Source of the DNA: Oscillospiraceae bacterium
Lineage (GTDB): Bacteria > Bacillota > Clostridia > Saccharofermentanales > UBA5734
NCBI GenBank assembly: GCA_012521915.1
Contig: JAAYLM010000420.1
Location: forward strand, 1-33,804
DNA: 33,804 bases
Direction: 5' to 3'
Shown one piece after another: positions 24,062 through 33,473 of this stretch; within the stretch, counting starts at the first letter, position 1; each line of letters opens with the position of its first letter. Under the pieces are notes generated by a model, which had not been told where the DNA came from, did no database searches, and saw nothing but the letters and a program-made list of their open reading frames with translations. A program made the translations under genes and the position numbers.

Positions 24062-24802
24062 ATGATGATTGCCGCGCTACCTTATTTCCCTCTCGGTATG
24101 GCTGTCGGGGCCCTGTCCGCAATGATCTTCCGTGTCATACCTGTCTCATGGTTGCTTGATTACGGTGAGACTGATGCAACAGCCGCCGGCAAAGCCCAGC
24201 GTGATTTCACCTTTTTCCCGGGCATGCTCATCCTGATGCTGATCGACGGGCTCCTTTTCTGGTGTGGCCGCCAGTATATCGGTCTGCAGCCACGCCTGCC
24301 GATTATTCTTTATATCACGCAACCCCTGCTGCTGATCATATTGTCTGACCTGAAAACCCGCATTATACCAGACCAGTTCATCCTGGCTTTATTGCCCGGC
24401 AGCCTGCTGCTTTGGCTGAGCGAAGGGCTTAGCGGTACGCAAGCCTGGGGCAGCGGTATCCTGAAACGGATTTTGGCTGCACTGCTTGCCGGTCTGCTGC
24501 TTTGGGGCTGTGGCTGGCTGGCCAGCCGTCTGCTGAAGAGAGAAGCGATGGGTATGGGTGATGTGAAACTGCTGGCCGCCTGCGCCTTTATCACCGGCCT
24601 GGGAGACTTGCCGTTTTTGTTTATACTCTCGTTTGTATCGGCGGCCTTTGTAGCACTGCCCCTGCTGATCAGCCGTCTATGGCGGCCGGCCAGCCCGGAA
24701 ATCGCTTTCGGCCCATATATCGTGCTGGCCACCCTTCTGCTGCTGTATTTCAATGATTTCATCCAGCATGCGTGGCAAACCTACCTGGCTTTGCTGCCAT
24801 AA
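24062..24802 (+). CDS. A24-type prepilin-peptidase-like membrane aspartic protease
   Basis: 246 residues with about seven or eight spans. The two catalytic aspartates of the A24 family are visible: Asp96 in SDLKTRIIPD and Asp167 in the conserved MGMGDVKLLAA. The cytosolic N-methyltransferase domain with its CxxC zinc motifs, found in PilD, is missing; only a short loop (ETDATAAGKAQRD) is left. It may cleave type IV-like prepilins without methylating them. No pilin or assembly genes are in the window. AGGAGG lies five bases before the ATG at 24062. A CPBP protease gene follows after 21 bp. Confidence 0.88.
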   Translation: MMIAALPYFPLGMAVGALSAMIFRVIPVSWLLDYGETDATAAGKAQRDFTFFPGMLILMLIDGLLFWCGRQYIGLQPRLPIILYITQPLLLIILSDLKTRIIPDQFILALLPGSLLLWLSEGLSGTQAWGSGILKRILAALLAGLLLWGCGWLASRLLKREAMGMGDVKLLAACAFITGLGDLPFLFILSFVSAAFVALPLLISRLWRPASPEIAFGPYIVLATLLLLYFNDFIQHAWQTYLALLP

Positions 24803-24823
24803 AAGGAAAGGACGGTTTTCAGT

Positions 24824-25849
24824 ATGAAAAAGAAAGTCCCGTCCGAACCTGTCCTGCGAACACCGGAAGGCATCCCCGGACTACCTAAAAAACGCGAGCC
24901 ATCATATCACGGGGTCGCCGGCACTTTATTGCTTGTCCACACGCTTCTGGCCTTCAGTATGGCATTGCTGGGGGTATACTGGCTGCCTTTGCAGCAGTTG
25001 TTCGCCCGCTCCGATTTCCGGGCGACGGCCCTGGCCGTTGTGATCATGCAGGGTCTTTTGATCTTCCTGCCCGCAGTTATAACACTTTGGACCGGAAAAA
25101 TACCGCCACAGGATGTCATCGGCCGTCAGGCAGCCCCGGGCAGCCTGTTTCTTGCACTGGCCGCAGGCATCCCGGCTGCTGTCGTTTTCCAGGGTATCAA
25201 CAACCTGCTGGTTTATCTGATGATCAGCAGTGGTATCAAGCTACCGCAACCGGATACCATCGCACTGCCTGTCCTGACCGACCTGTTTAGCCGACCATGG
25301 CCGTTTATCCTGCTGGTCTTGCTGATTGCCGCTGTGATACCAGCTGTGATTGAAGAGTTCTTTTTCCGCGGTGTACTGCTGGCATCCCTGCAGTCATCCG
25401 GCGCGACACGTTCAGCGGTCATCTGGCAAGCCGTGGCTTTCGCCCTGTTTCATGCTGATGCTTATTTTCTGCTTTCACCATTTCTGGCCGGTCTGCTGCT
25501 GGCCCGGATGCGGCGCCATTGCGGCCGGCTTTGGCCGGCGATCATCACCCATCTGACAATGAACATCTCTTCGATCGCCCTGACCCCATTGCTGCCCAAA
25601 CTGACCGGCGCAATCCTGCAGGATCATTCCCGGCAGGCCACTTCGCTGCTTTACGCATCGCTGATCGCCGCCAGTATCGCTGCTGTCGCCCTGATACCGA
25701 TCATCGTCCTGCTGGGCAGCCGGCCGGTCCGCGCACAGGCTACACAAACAGATCCTTCTCGCCGCCTGATCTTCTTCCCGGGCGACTGGAAATTCGCCCT
25801 GGCCTTGGATGTTCAAGTTGTGACACTCTTTCTTATCATTCGCTTGTAG
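24824..25849 (+). CDS. CPBP family intramembrane metalloprotease
   Basis: 341 residues with about eight spans and a short charged N-terminal tail. The CPBP/Abi catalytic motifs are complete: EEFFFRG with Glu177 and Glu178, FALFH with His210, and the last motif HLTMN with His243 and Asn247. Relatives include CAAX-type proteases, bacteriocin self-immunity proteins and Abi proteins. The substrate is unknown. It is probably cotranscribed with the upstream prepilin-peptidase-like gene, so two membrane proteases sit side by side. It converges on the U32 gene with 64 bp between stops and no strong hairpin. Confidence 0.92.
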   Translation: MKKKVPSEPVLRTPEGIPGLPKKREPSYHGVAGTLLLVHTLLAFSMALLGVYWLPLQQLFARSDFRATALAVVIMQGLLIFLPAVITLWTGKIPPQDVIGRQAAPGSLFLALAAGIPAAVVFQGINNLLVYLMISSGIKLPQPDTIALPVLTDLFSRPWPFILLVLLIAAVIPAVIEEFFFRGVLLASLQSSGATRSAVIWQAVAFALFHADAYFLLSPFLAGLLLARMRRHCGRLWPAIITHLTMNISSIALTPLLPKLTGAILQDHSRQATSLLYASLIAASIAAVALIPIIVLLGSRPVRAQATQTDPSRRLIFFPGDWKFALALDVQVVTLFLIIRL

Positions 25850-25913
25850 GGATCTGTCCTACGCCCTGTAGCTGTCTGACCCGTTTTTGCCACAAGCACA
25901 TATCCAGAGGCGC

Positions 25914-27185
25914 TCAATCAGATTCGGACGGTTTTTGCGGGAAACGGCGCAGCATCGCCCCAATTGCCGCAGGCTCGCTCAGAGGCATAAAATACTGCAT
26001 GCGCGGGTGCGGTGTGCTGTTGATCGGCTGGCGTTCTAAGTCAAAAAGGCTTTTGACAACAATCTGCCGGTTTGGTCTGCGCGGGGATACCAGTTCCTGT
26101 GTTTCCCCAACCCGGATTTTATTGCGCTGTTCGACCAGTGCCAGACTGCTTTCCGGAAGCCAGGCCTTGACCACACCAGCTACTGTCGCAGCCCGCTGAT
26201 CCAGCTCATTGACAGCAACCGCAGCATCATCCTGGGGTCGGGCATAATAAAAGCCAGTGGTGAAAGGACGATGAACAGTCTGCTCCAGTTCCGTCAGCCA
26301 CGCCGGATCAGCCCTCCAGCCCCCCGGATCAGCAAAATAGGCATCCAGGGCTGCCCGGTAGGCTTTGGTTACCGTCGCGACATAGTAGCTGCTCTTTGCC
26401 CGTCCTTCGATCTTGAAGCTGCTGATGCCGGCAGCCACCAATTCCGGTATATGCTCGATCATACACAGGTCCCGGCTGTTCAGAAGATAAGTGCCGCGTG
26501 CGTCTTCATTCATGATGACCGGTTTGTCCGGATGCCCTGCTTCTGTGATTTCATAGGACCAGCGACAGGCCTGAACACAGCGGCCACGGTTGGCGTCGCG
26601 GCCGGTAAAATACTGGGAAAGCAGACAGCGGCCGGAATAAGCCAGGCACATTGCGCCATGAACAAACGCCTCCAACTGCATGTCCGGTGGTAGTTCACGG
26701 CGAATTTCACTGATTTCCGTCAAAGTCAGTTCACGGGCCAGAATCACGCGTTCAGCGCCTTGTTGATACCAGAACCGGCAGGCTGCGGCATTGGTTGTGC
26801 TGGCCTGTGTGCTGATATGGATGTTCATCTTTGGCTGTTTCTGCCGGAGCAGACTGAAGACACCAGGATCAGAAACGATCACAGCATCCGGTCCGGCGTC
26901 CGCCAGTTCGTCAATCTGTGCCGCCAGATCGGCCATGTCTTCAGGGTGTGCCAGGATATTCAAGGTCAGATAAACACGCACGCCGCGAGCATGGGCGTAG
27001 TCGACAGCTTCGCGCAGTTCCGCAGCGGTAAAATTCTTACCGCTGGCTCTCAGGCCGAAATCACGGGCAGCCAGATAAACGGCATCGGCACCGTAAAGGA
27101 TGGCCGTGCGCATTTTTTCAGGGTCTCCTGCAGGTGCCAGCAGTTCTATGCGCGGCTGGACGCCCGGATCATTCTTCTCGGTCAT
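25914..27185 (-). CDS. U32-family protein, probable TrhP-type tRNA hydroxylation enzyme
   Basis: 423 residues from ATG 27185; the frame is open upstream inside mltG but is not coding there. It begins IELLAPAGDPEKMRTAILYGADAVYLA and carries the U32 signature EAFVHGAMCLAYSGRCLLSQ followed by NRGRC and CRW, whose cysteines can hold an iron-sulfur cluster. The family was long called collagenase-like peptidase, but members such as TrhP/YrrN-YrrO act in prephenate-dependent 5-hydroxyuridine formation at tRNA position 34. In Bacillus subtilis such genes lie near mltG (yrrL), as here. The start overlaps the mltG stop by 17 bp; the ribosome site is weak, so coupling is likely. Confidence 0.88.
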   Translation of the reverse strand: MTEKNDPGVQPRIELLAPAGDPEKMRTAILYGADAVYLAARDFGLRASGKNFTAAELREAVDYAHARGVRVYLTLNILAHPEDMADLAAQIDELADAGPDAVIVSDPGVFSLLRQKQPKMNIHISTQASTTNAAACRFWYQQGAERVILARELTLTEISEIRRELPPDMQLEAFVHGAMCLAYSGRCLLSQYFTGRDANRGRCVQACRWSYEITEAGHPDKPVIMNEDARGTYLLNSRDLCMIEHIPELVAAGISSFKIEGRAKSSYYVATVTKAYRAALDAYFADPGGWRADPAWLTELEQTVHRPFTTGFYYARPQDDAAVAVNELDQRAATVAGVVKAWLPESSLALVEQRNKIRVGETQELVSPRRPNRQIVVKSLFDLERQPINSTPHPRMQYFMPLSEPAAIGAMLRRFPQKPSESD

Positions 27186-28329
27186 CTTGAGTCGGTTCCG
27201 TTTCCCCGGCTTCAGCCAGTTCGCGGTATTTGGCGATGTTGCGCTCATGCTGGTCCAGTCTTTCCGCAAAAGCATGGTACCCGTCTCCCCTGGCCACGAA
27301 ATACTTGTATGGATGTGTTTCCGGCCAGAGCGCGGCGCGGATGGCGAATTCACCGGGAGAACAAATGGGTCCAGGTGGCAGGCCTTTATACAGGTAGGTA
27401 TTGTAGGGGCTGTCCAATTCGTAGATCTCTTCTGTTGACAGCCATAGTTTTACATCCATACCAGCTTCTTTGCGCAGATAATTAATCGTCGGGTCCGCGC
27501 CAAATGCCATATCTGCTTCGAGGCGATTGTAAAAAACGCCGGAGACCGTTCGCATCTCTTCGACTTTTTCGCACTCGATCTGTATCAGCGAGGCCATGGT
27601 CAACACTTCATCCATGCTCATGCCGATATGCTCCGCCCGCTCATAATATTCGTCTACCAGCTTGCGTTCTGTATTGTTGAGGAATGTTCTGATGATGGTT
27701 TCCTCATCTGTGTTGATGTCGAACTCGTAGGTATCAGGAAAGAGGTACCCCTGCAGAAGCCAATCGCGCCCGTCACGCATCTCAATCCCCGAAATAAATA
27801 CGTAGTCCAGGAACAACTGCGGATTGCGCACCAGGCTGTCAATGACTGCTTCATCAAAACGCACACCTGCTTCCCGCATGCGCGTTTTTATTTCCCTGTA
27901 GGATAAGCCTTCCGGAAAGGTGACGCGTACAGCCTGAGGATTCTGGCAAAGGACATACATGATCTCGTCGTAGCCCATATCCCGCAGCACAAAATGGGTA
28001 CCGGCCATGTAGGAACCATCAAAGCCGTTGAATTTCGACAGGACCGTGAACATGAAGATATTCTTGATCAGGCCTTTGTCCTCCAGAAGCTCTGCGATTC
28101 TTTTTGTGTCAGCCGCGCGCGGTATCACGATCTCCACGGCACCCGGCGTGTCCTTGTCTATACCCGTCCCATTCTGAGCGCCGCCGAAAACTTCCGACAA
28201 CCGCTCGAAGCGGGCATTCTGGGAAAGAACATAGTTGAAGCCAAAGTAAAAACCTGCTGCCGCCATGCTGATCAGCAGAAAGATAATGACGATAACACTG
28301 AGCGTTCTTATTATTTTTTTTGACACCAT
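27169..28329 (-). CDS. mltG: Endolytic murein transglycosylase MltG
   Basis: 386 residues. One N-terminal span (about 9-33) anchors it, with the catalytic part outside. A LysM-like region precedes the YceG fold, with VTFPEGLSYREIKTRM, WLLQGYLFPDTYEF, and the active-site stretch TMASLIQIECEKVEEM. Compared with E. coli MltG the catalytic Glu218 corresponds to Glu252 here and is kept, while the neighbouring Glu216 is Gln250. Later motifs GVFYNRL, ADPTINYL and YNTYLYKGLPPGPICSPG are typical. It cuts nascent glycan strands and so sets strand length. ATG at 28329 with GGAGGAG upstream. Confidence 0.95.
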   Translation of the reverse strand: MVSKKIIRTLSVIVIIFLLISMAAAGFYFGFNYVLSQNARFERLSEVFGGAQNGTGIDKDTPGAVEIVIPRAADTKRIAELLEDKGLIKNIFMFTVLSKFNGFDGSYMAGTHFVLRDMGYDEIMYVLCQNPQAVRVTFPEGLSYREIKTRMREAGVRFDEAVIDSLVRNPQLFLDYVFISGIEMRDGRDWLLQGYLFPDTYEFDINTDEETIIRTFLNNTERKLVDEYYERAEHIGMSMDEVLTMASLIQIECEKVEEMRTVSGVFYNRLEADMAFGADPTINYLRKEAGMDVKLWLSTEEIYELDSPYNTYLYKGLPPGPICSPGEFAIRAALWPETHPYKYFVARGDGYHAFAERLDQHERNIAKYRELAEAGETEPTQDDREE

Positions 28330-28363
28330 GACGCTCCTCCCTGAGGGCTTGTGTCCGATGCCT

Positions 28364-30226
28364 TCAGTCGTCGCCTTTACGCGCGCGCTGTTTGGCCCGT
28401 AATTCTGAATTCAGGATCCTTTTGCGCAGCCGGATGGACTGCGGTGTGATTTCGATCAGTTCGTCATCAGCAACAAACTCCAGACATTGTTCCAGACTGA
28501 AAAGAATCGGCGGAACCAGTCTGAGCGCGTCATCCGATCCGGAGGCACGCATGTTGGTCACATGCTTACGTTTGCAGACATTGACCATGATATCATCACT
28601 TTTCGGTGTTTTGCCGACGATCATACCCTCGTAAACGGGTGTGCCCGGTCCGATAAAGAGGCTGCCCCGCTCCTGAGCGTGGTATAGGCCGTAGCCAACA
28701 GCCTCCCCGGATTCCCATGCTGTCAGGACACCATGCGAGCGTGTCTCGATATCGCCCTTCCAGGGTTCAAACCCGGCAATGATGCTGTTCATTATACCAT
28801 TGCCTTTTGTGTCGGTCAAAAACTCTGAACGGTAGCCGATCAGGCCGCGAGAAGGGATGCGGAACTCCATACGCACATACCCTTTTTCGGGTGGCAGCAT
28901 ATTGATGAGTTCAGCTTTGCGGCCACCCATTTTCTCGATGACAACACCAACAAAAGCTTCCGGTACATCGACCAGGACCATCTCCACCGGTTCACAGTCA
29001 ACACCATCAACTTCTTTTATGATCACTTTGGGTTTCGATACTTGAAATTCATAGCCTTCACGGCGCATGGTCTCAATCAGGATGGACAGGTGCAGCTCAC
29101 CGCGTCCTTTTACCACGAAGCTTTCCGTTGTATCGGTTTCCTCGAGGCGCATGGATACATTGGTTTGCATTTCGCGGAAAAGGCGCTCACGCAGGTGGCG
29201 TGACGTCACATAGCGGCCTTCCCTGCCAGCAAACGGACTGTCATTGACGCTGAATGTCATGGCTATGGTCGGCTCATCAATGTTGACGAACGGCAGTGGT
29301 TCAATTTTGCTTGTGTCGCAGACTGTGTCACCGATATTGATTTCAGGAATTCCGGCCACACAGACGATCTCCCCGATCGTCGCCTGATCGATCTCAACTC
29401 TTTTCAAACCTTCAAAGCGAAAAAGCTTAACGATTTTGGCTTGCTGTAGCGAGTTATCGTCATAGCCGCAGACGACGATCTGTTGCCCGCATTCGATCCG
29501 GCCACGTTCGACGCGGCCGACAGCGATGCGGCCGATATAATTGTCGTAATCAAGATTGGAAACCAGCAGCTGCAGTGGTTGATCCGGCTCGCCGACCGGA
29601 GCGGGTACGTGGTCGTGAATGGCCTGCAGCAAAATCTGAAAATCCGCTTTGCCTGGCTGGGGATCCTGCATCGCGGCCAATAGCTCTGCCAGATCCAGCG
29701 AGGCCATGCCCAGGCGGGCTGATGCGTAGACCACCGGAAAATCGAGCTGTTCATCAGAAGCCCCCAGCTCAATGAACAGATCCAGGACGAGGTCAAGCAC
29801 GTCTACCGGGCGGGCATCGGGACGGTCTACCTTGTTGATGACCACAATCGGCCTGAGGTTCATCCCCAGGGCTTTGCGCAATACAAAACGGGTCTGCGGC
29901 ATCGGCCCATCATAGGCGTCGACAACCAGCAGGACGCCGTCAACCATTTTAAGGATCCGTTCAACTTCACCGCCAAAATCAGCATGGCCTGGCGTATCGA
30001 CAATATTGATGCGTATGTCGCCAAAGGCGACAGCGGTATTTTTTGCCAGAATGGTGATGCCGCGTTCACGCTCCAAGTCATTGGAATCCATGACTTGGCT
30101 GATGACCTGCTCGTTTATCCTGAAGATACCGCTTTGTTTAAGCAGTTCGTCGACAAGGGTTGTCTTGCCATGGTCGACATGGGCGATAATGGCGATGTTG
30201 CGGATGTTTTTTGCTGTTTCGCTCAC
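28364..30226 (-). CDS. typA: GTPase TypA/BipA
   Basis: 620 residues from the GTG at 30226, which has AAAGGAAA upstream; the frame stays open to 30400 inside der but the family starts here ([23 protein letters not shown]). G1 is AHVDHGKTT (about 15-23), G2 includes [14 protein letters not shown]3 DTPGHADF and G4 NKVDR. EF-G-like domains and the TypA-specific C-terminal domain ([11 protein letters not shown]) follow. It is a ribosome-associated translational GTPase involved in 50S assembly and stress growth. It lies 76 bp downstream of der and 34 bp upstream of mltG. Confidence 0.98.
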   Translation of the reverse strand: MSETAKNIRNIAIIAHVDHGKTTLVDELLKQSGIFRINEQVISQVMDSNDLERERGITILAKNTAVAFGDIRINIVDTPGHADFGGEVERILKMVDGVLLVVDAYDGPMPQTRFVLRKALGMNLRPIVVINKVDRPDARPVDVLDLVLDLFIELGASDEQLDFPVVYASARLGMASLDLAELLAAMQDPQPGKADFQILLQAIHDHVPAPVGEPDQPLQLLVSNLDYDNYIGRIAVGRVERGRIECGQQIVVCGYDDNSLQQAKIVKLFRFEGLKRVEIDQATIGEIVCVAGIPEINIGDTVCDTSKIEPLPFVNIDEPTIAMTFSVNDSPFAGREGRYVTSRHLRERLFREMQTNVSMRLEETDTTESFVVKGRGELHLSILIETMRREGYEFQVSKPKVIIKEVDGVDCEPVEMVLVDVPEAFVGVVIEKMGGRKAELINMLPPEKGYVRMEFRIPSRGLIGYRSEFLTDTKGNGIMNSIIAGFEPWKGDIETRSHGVLTAWESGEAVGYGLYHAQERGSLFIGPGTPVYEGMIVGKTPKSDDIMVNVCKRKHVTNMRASGSDDALRLVPPILFSLEQCLEFVADDELIEITPQSIRLRKRILNSELRAKQRARKGDD

Positions 30227-30302
30227 AAATTCTATTTCCTTTCCTGTAGAAAAAAATGCGGAGGGATCAGGTGTGCCGGCAATAGCCAGGGCAGCTCGAT
30301 GA

Positions 30303-31631
30303 TTAGCCCGACTGCTCATCTTTCGGTCGCAGCAGCAGCCAGATGGGGGTCCCGCTGAAACCGAAATTTTTGCGCAGCTGGTTTTCCAGATAGCGTTCAT
30401 AGGAAAAATGCATCAGCTTGCGGTCATTGATAAAGAGGGCAAACTGAGGCGGATGCGTCCCAACCTGCGTGCCATAGTAGATCTTCAGGTGACGGCCTTT
30501 GTCCTGAGGTGCCGGTGTCATGGCAACAGCTTCCGTGATCAGGTCATTGAGCACACCTGTCGTCAGCCGTCGTCCGGCCTGTTCATAGACATCATTGACC
30601 AACTCGAAGATCCTGCTGACACGCTGCCCCGTTTTCGCGGATATGGTGAGCATCGGCGCATAAGACATGAAGGAAAAGGTTGACTTCAGTTCCCGTTGCC
30701 AGCGCTCCAGGGTACCGGTCTCTTTGTCGACCAGGTCCCATTTGTTGACCACGAGTATGGACGCTTTACCCTTGTTGTGGGCATAGCCAGCCACCTTGGT
30801 GTCCTGCTCTGTCGCGCCTTCTGTTGCGTCAATCAGAATCAGGCAGACATCAGCGCGATCCACAGCAGCCAGCGAGCGAATCATGCTGTATTTCTCCACG
30901 GATGTGTCTATACGGCTTTTTTTGCGCAGACCGGCTGTATCTATCAGGGTATATCTGCCTTGTGGATGGTCAATATTGGAATCGACAGCGTCGCGTGTGG
31001 TTCCGGGCTGGTCAGAGACAATCAGACGCTGTTCACCCAGCAAACAATTGATCAAGGAAGATTTGCCTGCATTGGGCTTGCCGATCACCGCCACACGAAT
31101 CCGCTCATGAGCCTCATCATCATGCTCTTGCGGCGGGAATGCGGCATAGATCGCATCCAGGGCTTCGCCGGCACCCAGCCTGTGTGACGCGGATATCGGG
31201 AAGATCTCTCCCAGGCCAAGATTATAGAACTCATAGGCTTCAGCCGGTATGTCGCCAATCTGATCCGATTTGTTTACCACAAGAACGATGGGTTTGCCGG
31301 AAAGCCGCAGCATATCGGCGATATCCTGGTCATCGGCAGTCAAGCCGGTCTTGAGGTCAACCATGAAGATGATGACATCAGCCATGTCCATGGCAAGTTG
31401 TGCCTGGCGGCGCATGGCCTGCAGAATCACATCATCTGTCTTAGGTTCAATACCACCGGTGTCAATCAAGGAAAAACGCCGGTCACGCCATTCGGCTTCA
31501 GCATAAATCCGGTCCCTGGTCACACCTGGTGTATCATCGACAATTGCCAGACGCTCACCAACCAGGTAATTGAAAAAAGTGGATTTCCCCACATTGGGCC
31601 GACCAACAATCGCCACAACAGGCTTACTCAT
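30303..31631 (-). CDS. der: Ribosome-assembly GTPase Der (EngA)
   Basis: 442 residues with the family's tandem G domains: G1 GRPNVGKS (7-14), DTGGIE and NKSD in the first, and GKPNAGKS, DTAGLRKK and NKWD in the second. The KH-like C-terminal domain follows (LKIYYGTQVGTHPPQFALFIN). It is needed for maturation of the 50S subunit. AAAGGAG precedes the ATG at 31631. Its start overlaps the end of the radical-SAM/PDZ gene by 8 bp, a pairing seen often in Clostridia. Confidence 0.99.
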   Translation of the reverse strand: MSKPVVAIVGRPNVGKSTFFNYLVGERLAIVDDTPGVTRDRIYAEAEWRDRRFSLIDTGGIEPKTDDVILQAMRRQAQLAMDMADVIIFMVDLKTGLTADDQDIADMLRLSGKPIVLVVNKSDQIGDIPAEAYEFYNLGLGEIFPISASHRLGAGEALDAIYAAFPPQEHDDEAHERIRVAVIGKPNAGKSSLINCLLGEQRLIVSDQPGTTRDAVDSNIDHPQGRYTLIDTAGLRKKSRIDTSVEKYSMIRSLAAVDRADVCLILIDATEGATEQDTKVAGYAHNKGKASILVVNKWDLVDKETGTLERWQRELKSTFSFMSYAPMLTISAKTGQRVSRIFELVNDVYEQAGRRLTTGVLNDLITEAVAMTPAPQDKGRHLKIYYGTQVGTHPPQFALFINDRKLMHFSYERYLENQLRKNFGFSGTPIWLLLRPKDEQSG

Positions 31632-33057
31632 GCGCTAACTCCTTTCGGCTGGGATACAGCCGCACCTGGTCCAGCAGGCCGACCAGGGCTTCGCCCTCAG
31701 GATTGCTGACCCATACGGGAACGTCCAGGCTGTCACTTAACTGCTGCAAGGTCATATCGTCCAGCAGAATGGGTTCCCCGGCTTTGAACTGGCAGGCAGG
31801 CAGGACAAGCAGCGGCTGACGGCCGGAGTGACGCTCTGCCTGCAGCAATGGCTTTAACTGGCGGGTTATATCACCACCGGTCAACAGACCGGCGACGGTT
31901 ACCGTATCGCCAAAAAAATTATTCCGCACCGCTTGAATCGCAACGGGACAGCCAGCCCGCCGGGAAAATGCATCTGAAAGCGGCTTCAGCATAGGGGCCG
32001 CAGCCGTTCCGGTGACCAGCCAGACCGAGGTCGGCGGTGGAAAGCTCCGGATCACCTGTTCCTGTTGACCGGGCTGCGTCTGCCAGACCAGCTGTGCCGG
32101 CAAGGGCTGATGTGCCTTCAGGTTTTTCTGCAGGTCTGCCAGCATCCTGGCCGCCATGCCCACACCGTTTTCCAGCTGGGGGAAACCTTCATAGGCAGAC
32201 GTTTCCGGAAAGGGCTGTCCCGCCAATAGGTAAAACTCATCAGCGGCATAAACAAGACGTGTACCGCGTTGTTCGAGCATGTCTTCCTGCAGCGACGCGA
32301 CTCGCCTGACAATCATGGCAGCCTGGTCGGCACTGAAGGGATGCAGCGGGAAAAGGTGGTTGTCCTGTCTGTAGCGGGTGATCCCGACCGGAACCAGCGC
32401 AATGCTGACTACAGCGTCGCCCAGCGAAAGCAAATCGGTCAGGGTCCGTTCCAGTTCTTCGCCGTCATTAAGGCCGGGACAGAGCACGATCTGGCAATTG
32501 ATCGCCAGGCCAGCCTGAGCGATTCGCCGCAGCTGACCCATGATGCGGTTCGCATGTATGTTGCGGATCATACGCAGGCGCAGTTCAGGGCTGGTGGTGT
32601 GCACCGAGATGTTCATCGGGGAGAAGCGGTAGTTGATCAGCCGGTCAAGCGCTTCATCCGTCAGGTTGGTCAGCGTCGCGAAGTTGCCATTGAGAAAAGA
32701 AAGACGCAAATCGTCATCTTTAAAATACAGAGATGGCCTCATGCCGCCGGGCAGTTGATCAATAAAGCAAAAAACGCAGTTATTGTCGCAGGAGCTGCAG
32801 TCCTGCAGCATAGGGTTTTCAAAACTCAGACCAAGGTCTTCGTCCTCATCTTTTTCCACGTCATACTCGATGAATTCACCTTGCTGCCTGACTGTCAGCA
32901 AAAGTTGTTCCTTCAACTGACGCAAGCGATAGTCGAAGATGTCAATCAACGGCAGACCATCCAAAAGCAGAACGCGGTCACCGCGCTGCAAACCAAGATC
33001 AGCTGCGATGCTGCCCGGTTCGACAGCACTGATCAGATGGCCTTGTTGATTTTCCAT
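31624..33057 (-). CDS. PDZ and radical-SAM (DUF512) protein
   Basis: 477 residues from ATG 33057 with AAAGGAGGTG upstream; the longer frame to 33102 is not needed. An N-terminal PDZ-like domain (ISAVEPGSIAADLGLQRGDRVLLLDG, residues 8-34) leads to a radical-SAM cluster motif with Cys90-x3-Cys94-x2-Cys97 (CDNNCVFC) plus Cys87. The central barrel includes NISVHTTSPELRLRM, and the C-terminal DUF512 region follows. The family is common next to der in Clostridia and in cyanobacteria, and its reaction is unknown to me. Tight overlap with der suggests a link to ribosome or translation upkeep, but that is inference. Confidence 0.93.
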   Translation of the reverse strand: MENQQGHLISAVEPGSIAADLGLQRGDRVLLLDGLPLIDIFDYRLRQLKEQLLLTVRQQGEFIEYDVEKDEDEDLGLSFENPMLQDCSSCDNNCVFCFIDQLPGGMRPSLYFKDDDLRLSFLNGNFATLTNLTDEALDRLINYRFSPMNISVHTTSPELRLRMIRNIHANRIMGQLRRIAQAGLAINCQIVLCPGLNDGEELERTLTDLLSLGDAVVSIALVPVGITRYRQDNHLFPLHPFSADQAAMIVRRVASLQEDMLEQRGTRLVYAADEFYLLAGQPFPETSAYEGFPQLENGVGMAARMLADLQKNLKAHQPLPAQLVWQTQPGQQEQVIRSFPPPTSVWLVTGTAAAPMLKPLSDAFSRRAGCPVAIQAVRNNFFGDTVTVAGLLTGGDITRQLKPLLQAERHSGRQPLLVLPACQFKAGEPILLDDMTLQQLSDSLDVPVWVSNPEGEALVGLLDQVRLYPSRKELAHE

Positions 33058-33100
33058 TGACGACACCTCCTTTGCCAGCCGGGTTTTCTTTCCATGACAC

Positions 33101-33133
33101 AAAAAGCAGCGAGCATGAATTCACCCCCGCTGC
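33101..33133 (-). terminator. Terminator downstream of rpmF
   Basis: On the minus strand, GCAGCG (33128-33133) pairs with CGCTGC (33106-33111), with a partly paired interior, followed by TTTTT (33105-33101). It ends the rpmF transcript about 110 bp after the stop; that gap holds no other gene. The next gene begins 44 bp later. Confidence 0.7.
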
Positions 33134-33242
33134 ATCTGTGCGCTTTTTCTTTTTCAGTCACACGGCTGTGGCGCGTCGGCGAACATTGCTGAATCGAGCA
33201 CCAGCCCTGCGATCCGATCAATGAACGGCGGACAACCGTCTG

Positions 33243-33431
33243 TCAGTTTTCCTGTTGTCCTGTCTTGATGACTTCGCGACCGTTATAATAGCCGCAGGTC
33301 TTGCAGGCTTTATGCGGCATTTTAAGCGTATGACAGCGCGGGCATTCGATCAGCCGGGGCACACTCAGTTTCCAGTTAGAACGGGCCCTTCCTGTCCTGG
33401 CCTTGGACCATTTTCTTTTTGGGTTTGCCAT
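33243..33431 (-). CDS. rpmF: 50S ribosomal protein L32
   Basis: 62 residues. MANPKRKWSKARTGRARSNWKL is the family opening, and the four-Cys zinc ribbon is present: Cys30, Cys33, Cys43 and Cys46. This is therefore the zinc-binding (C+) form of L32. GGAGGTG lies upstream of the ATG at 33431. It follows the DUF177 gene by 42 bp, the conserved bacterial order. Confidence 0.98.
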   Translation of the reverse strand: MANPKRKWSKARTGRARSNWKLSVPRLIECPRCHTLKMPHKACKTCGYYNGREVIKTGQQEN

Positions 33432-33473
33432 GTTCTTACACCTCCGTCAGGTTCGCCGGCATGTTTTTCATGC

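Noticed and set aside
26760-27485. A 241-codon plus-strand frame across the U32 gene and the end of mltG
   Set aside because: Spans two genuine genes on the other strand and has no domain or ribosome site.
27169-28329. Possible loss of the MltG catalytic glutamate (Gln in TMASLIQIEC)
   Set aside because: Alignment by eye with E. coli MltG shows the changed residue is the neighbour (Glu216); the catalytic Glu218 equivalent is kept as Glu252.
32269-33060. A 263-codon plus-strand frame opposite the radical-SAM/PDZ gene
   Set aside because: Antisense to conserved radical-SAM and PDZ motifs and without a recognisable product.
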